Notes under the pieces: generated by a model | The model's database searches: none | What the model was told of the DNA's origin: nothing | The model's input: only the letters and a program-made list of their open reading frames with translations | Made by a program: the position numbers and the translations under genes | Shown here: in pieces, positions 6,215 to 6,647 of the stretch | Position numbering within the stretch: position 1 is the first letter of the stretch | Layout: each line of letters starts with the position of its first letter | NCBI GenBank assembly: GCA_041552055.1 | Contig: JBFELO010000211.1 | Span: 1 to 6,647, forward strand | DNA from: JBFELO01 sp041552055 | GTDB lineage: Bacteria; Acidobacteriota; Thermoanaerobaculia; Thermoanaerobaculales; Sulfomarinibacteraceae | Length of the DNA: 6,647 nt | Direction: 5' to 3'

Positions 6215-6647
6215 ATGTCCAGAACTTTCAGCGGGCGCGCCCACGTCTACGGGGACGACATCGACACCGATCGCATCATCCCCGGAAAGTACACCAAGAC
6301 GCTCGACCTGCAGAGCCTGGCCGACCACGTTCTCGAGGACCTCGACCCGGAGTTCCGGTCCAAGCTCGAACCGGGCGACGTGCTGGTCGCGGGCACCAAC
6401 TTCGGCTGCGGATCCTCCCGCGAGCAGGCACCTCTCGCCCTCAAGGTGGCGGGGGTTTCCGCGGTGGTCGCCAAGTACTTCGCCAGGATCTTCTTCAGGA
6501 ACGCCATCAATGTCGGGCTGCCGGTGTTGGAGGTCGGCGACCTCGACGCGAATCCCGGTGACGAGCTCGAGATCGACCTCAAGGAGGGCTCGGTGCGCAA
6601 CCTGACAAAGGGTACGACTCACCATGCGGCCGCCATGCCCCAGGTGA
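6215..6647 (+). CDS. LeuD/homoaconitase-type hydro-lyase, small subunit (3' end outside window)
   Basis: The first 144 residues of the small, swivelling-domain partner of the preceding subunit; the family is about 160-170 aa, so roughly 20 residues lie beyond the right edge. The ATG has GGAGGG (6202-6207) 7 bases upstream, inside the end of the large-subunit gene, and starts 3 bases after its stop. Signatures are HVYGDDIDTDRIIPG at 10-24, FGCGSSREQAP at 63-73 and FFRNAINVGLP at 93-103. The specificity loop after IIPGK reads YTKT (26-29). The known archaeal enzymes have YLVY in isopropylmalate isomerase and YLRT in homoaconitase here. The Lys at the third position keeps the positive charge of homoaconitase, which would suit a substrate with an extra carboxylate or polar group (inference). 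It may be named leuD by similarity, but the substrate is not established. Confidence 0.92.
   Translation, partial: MSRTFSGRAHVYGDDIDTDRIIPGKYTKTLDLQSLADHVLEDLDPEFRSKLEPGDVLVAGTNFGCGSSREQAPLALKVAGVSAVVAKYFARIFFRNAINVGLPVLEVGDLDANPGDELEIDLKEGSVRNLTKGTTHHAAAMPQV

Noticed and set aside
4964..6647. Plain leuCD of leucine biosynthesis
   Set aside because: Possible by overall similarity, but no leuA or leuB is in view, the first gene is a lyase-family enzyme, and the small-subunit loop is YTKT. I therefore left the gene symbols empty.

Overview
This is a G+C-rich stretch of bacterial chromosome with every convincing gene on the + strand, in two blocks separated by about 370 bases of palindrome-rich non-coding DNA. 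Two tandem RND-type inner-membrane permeases point to a Gram-negative (diderm) bacterium. I cannot fix the phylum from this window.

Left block (1-3667): the 3' end of one RND efflux permease, then a complete second RND permease (1027 aa). They are joined by a 4-base stop/start overlap (GTGA) with a strong Shine-Dalgarno inside the end of the first gene. This looks like the distal part of an efflux operon. The usual upstream partner, a periplasmic adaptor (membrane fusion) protein, would lie to the left of the window. Paired permeases of this sort can form mixed trimers, as MdtB and MdtC do.

Middle (3668-4037): no credible gene. It holds a GC-rich hairpin resembling widespread REP-like palindromes, a 12-bp perfect palindrome, a short hairpin, and a nested pair of 8-bp inverted repeats spanning about 70 bases. 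The last could be a structured leader or a decayed mobile palindrome. A weak promoter candidate overlaps its 3' arm.

Right block (4038-6647): a tightly packed three-gene operon. It encodes an HMG-CoA-lyase-family enzyme (DRE-TIM metallolyase), then the large and small subunits of a LeuC/LeuD (homoaconitase/isopropylmalate isomerase) type [4Fe-4S] hydro-lyase; the small subunit is cut by the window edge. The lyase and large-subunit genes overlap by one base, and the small subunit starts 3 bases after the large-subunit stop.

The right block is the part most worth pursuing. The lyase keeps nearly all HMG-CoA lyase catalytic residues but has Gln where the human enzyme has the active-site Glu72. 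The hydro-lyase small subunit carries YTKT at the substrate-specificity loop, where isopropylmalate isomerase has YLVY and homoaconitase has YLRT. No 2-isopropylmalate synthase or dehydrogenase is in view. Together this suggests a dedicated pathway joining a C-C lyase to a (de)hydratase/isomerase on a branched hydroxy-dicarboxylic acid (citramalate, dimethylmalate or similar) rather than ordinary leucine synthesis. That is inference; the substrate is unknown.
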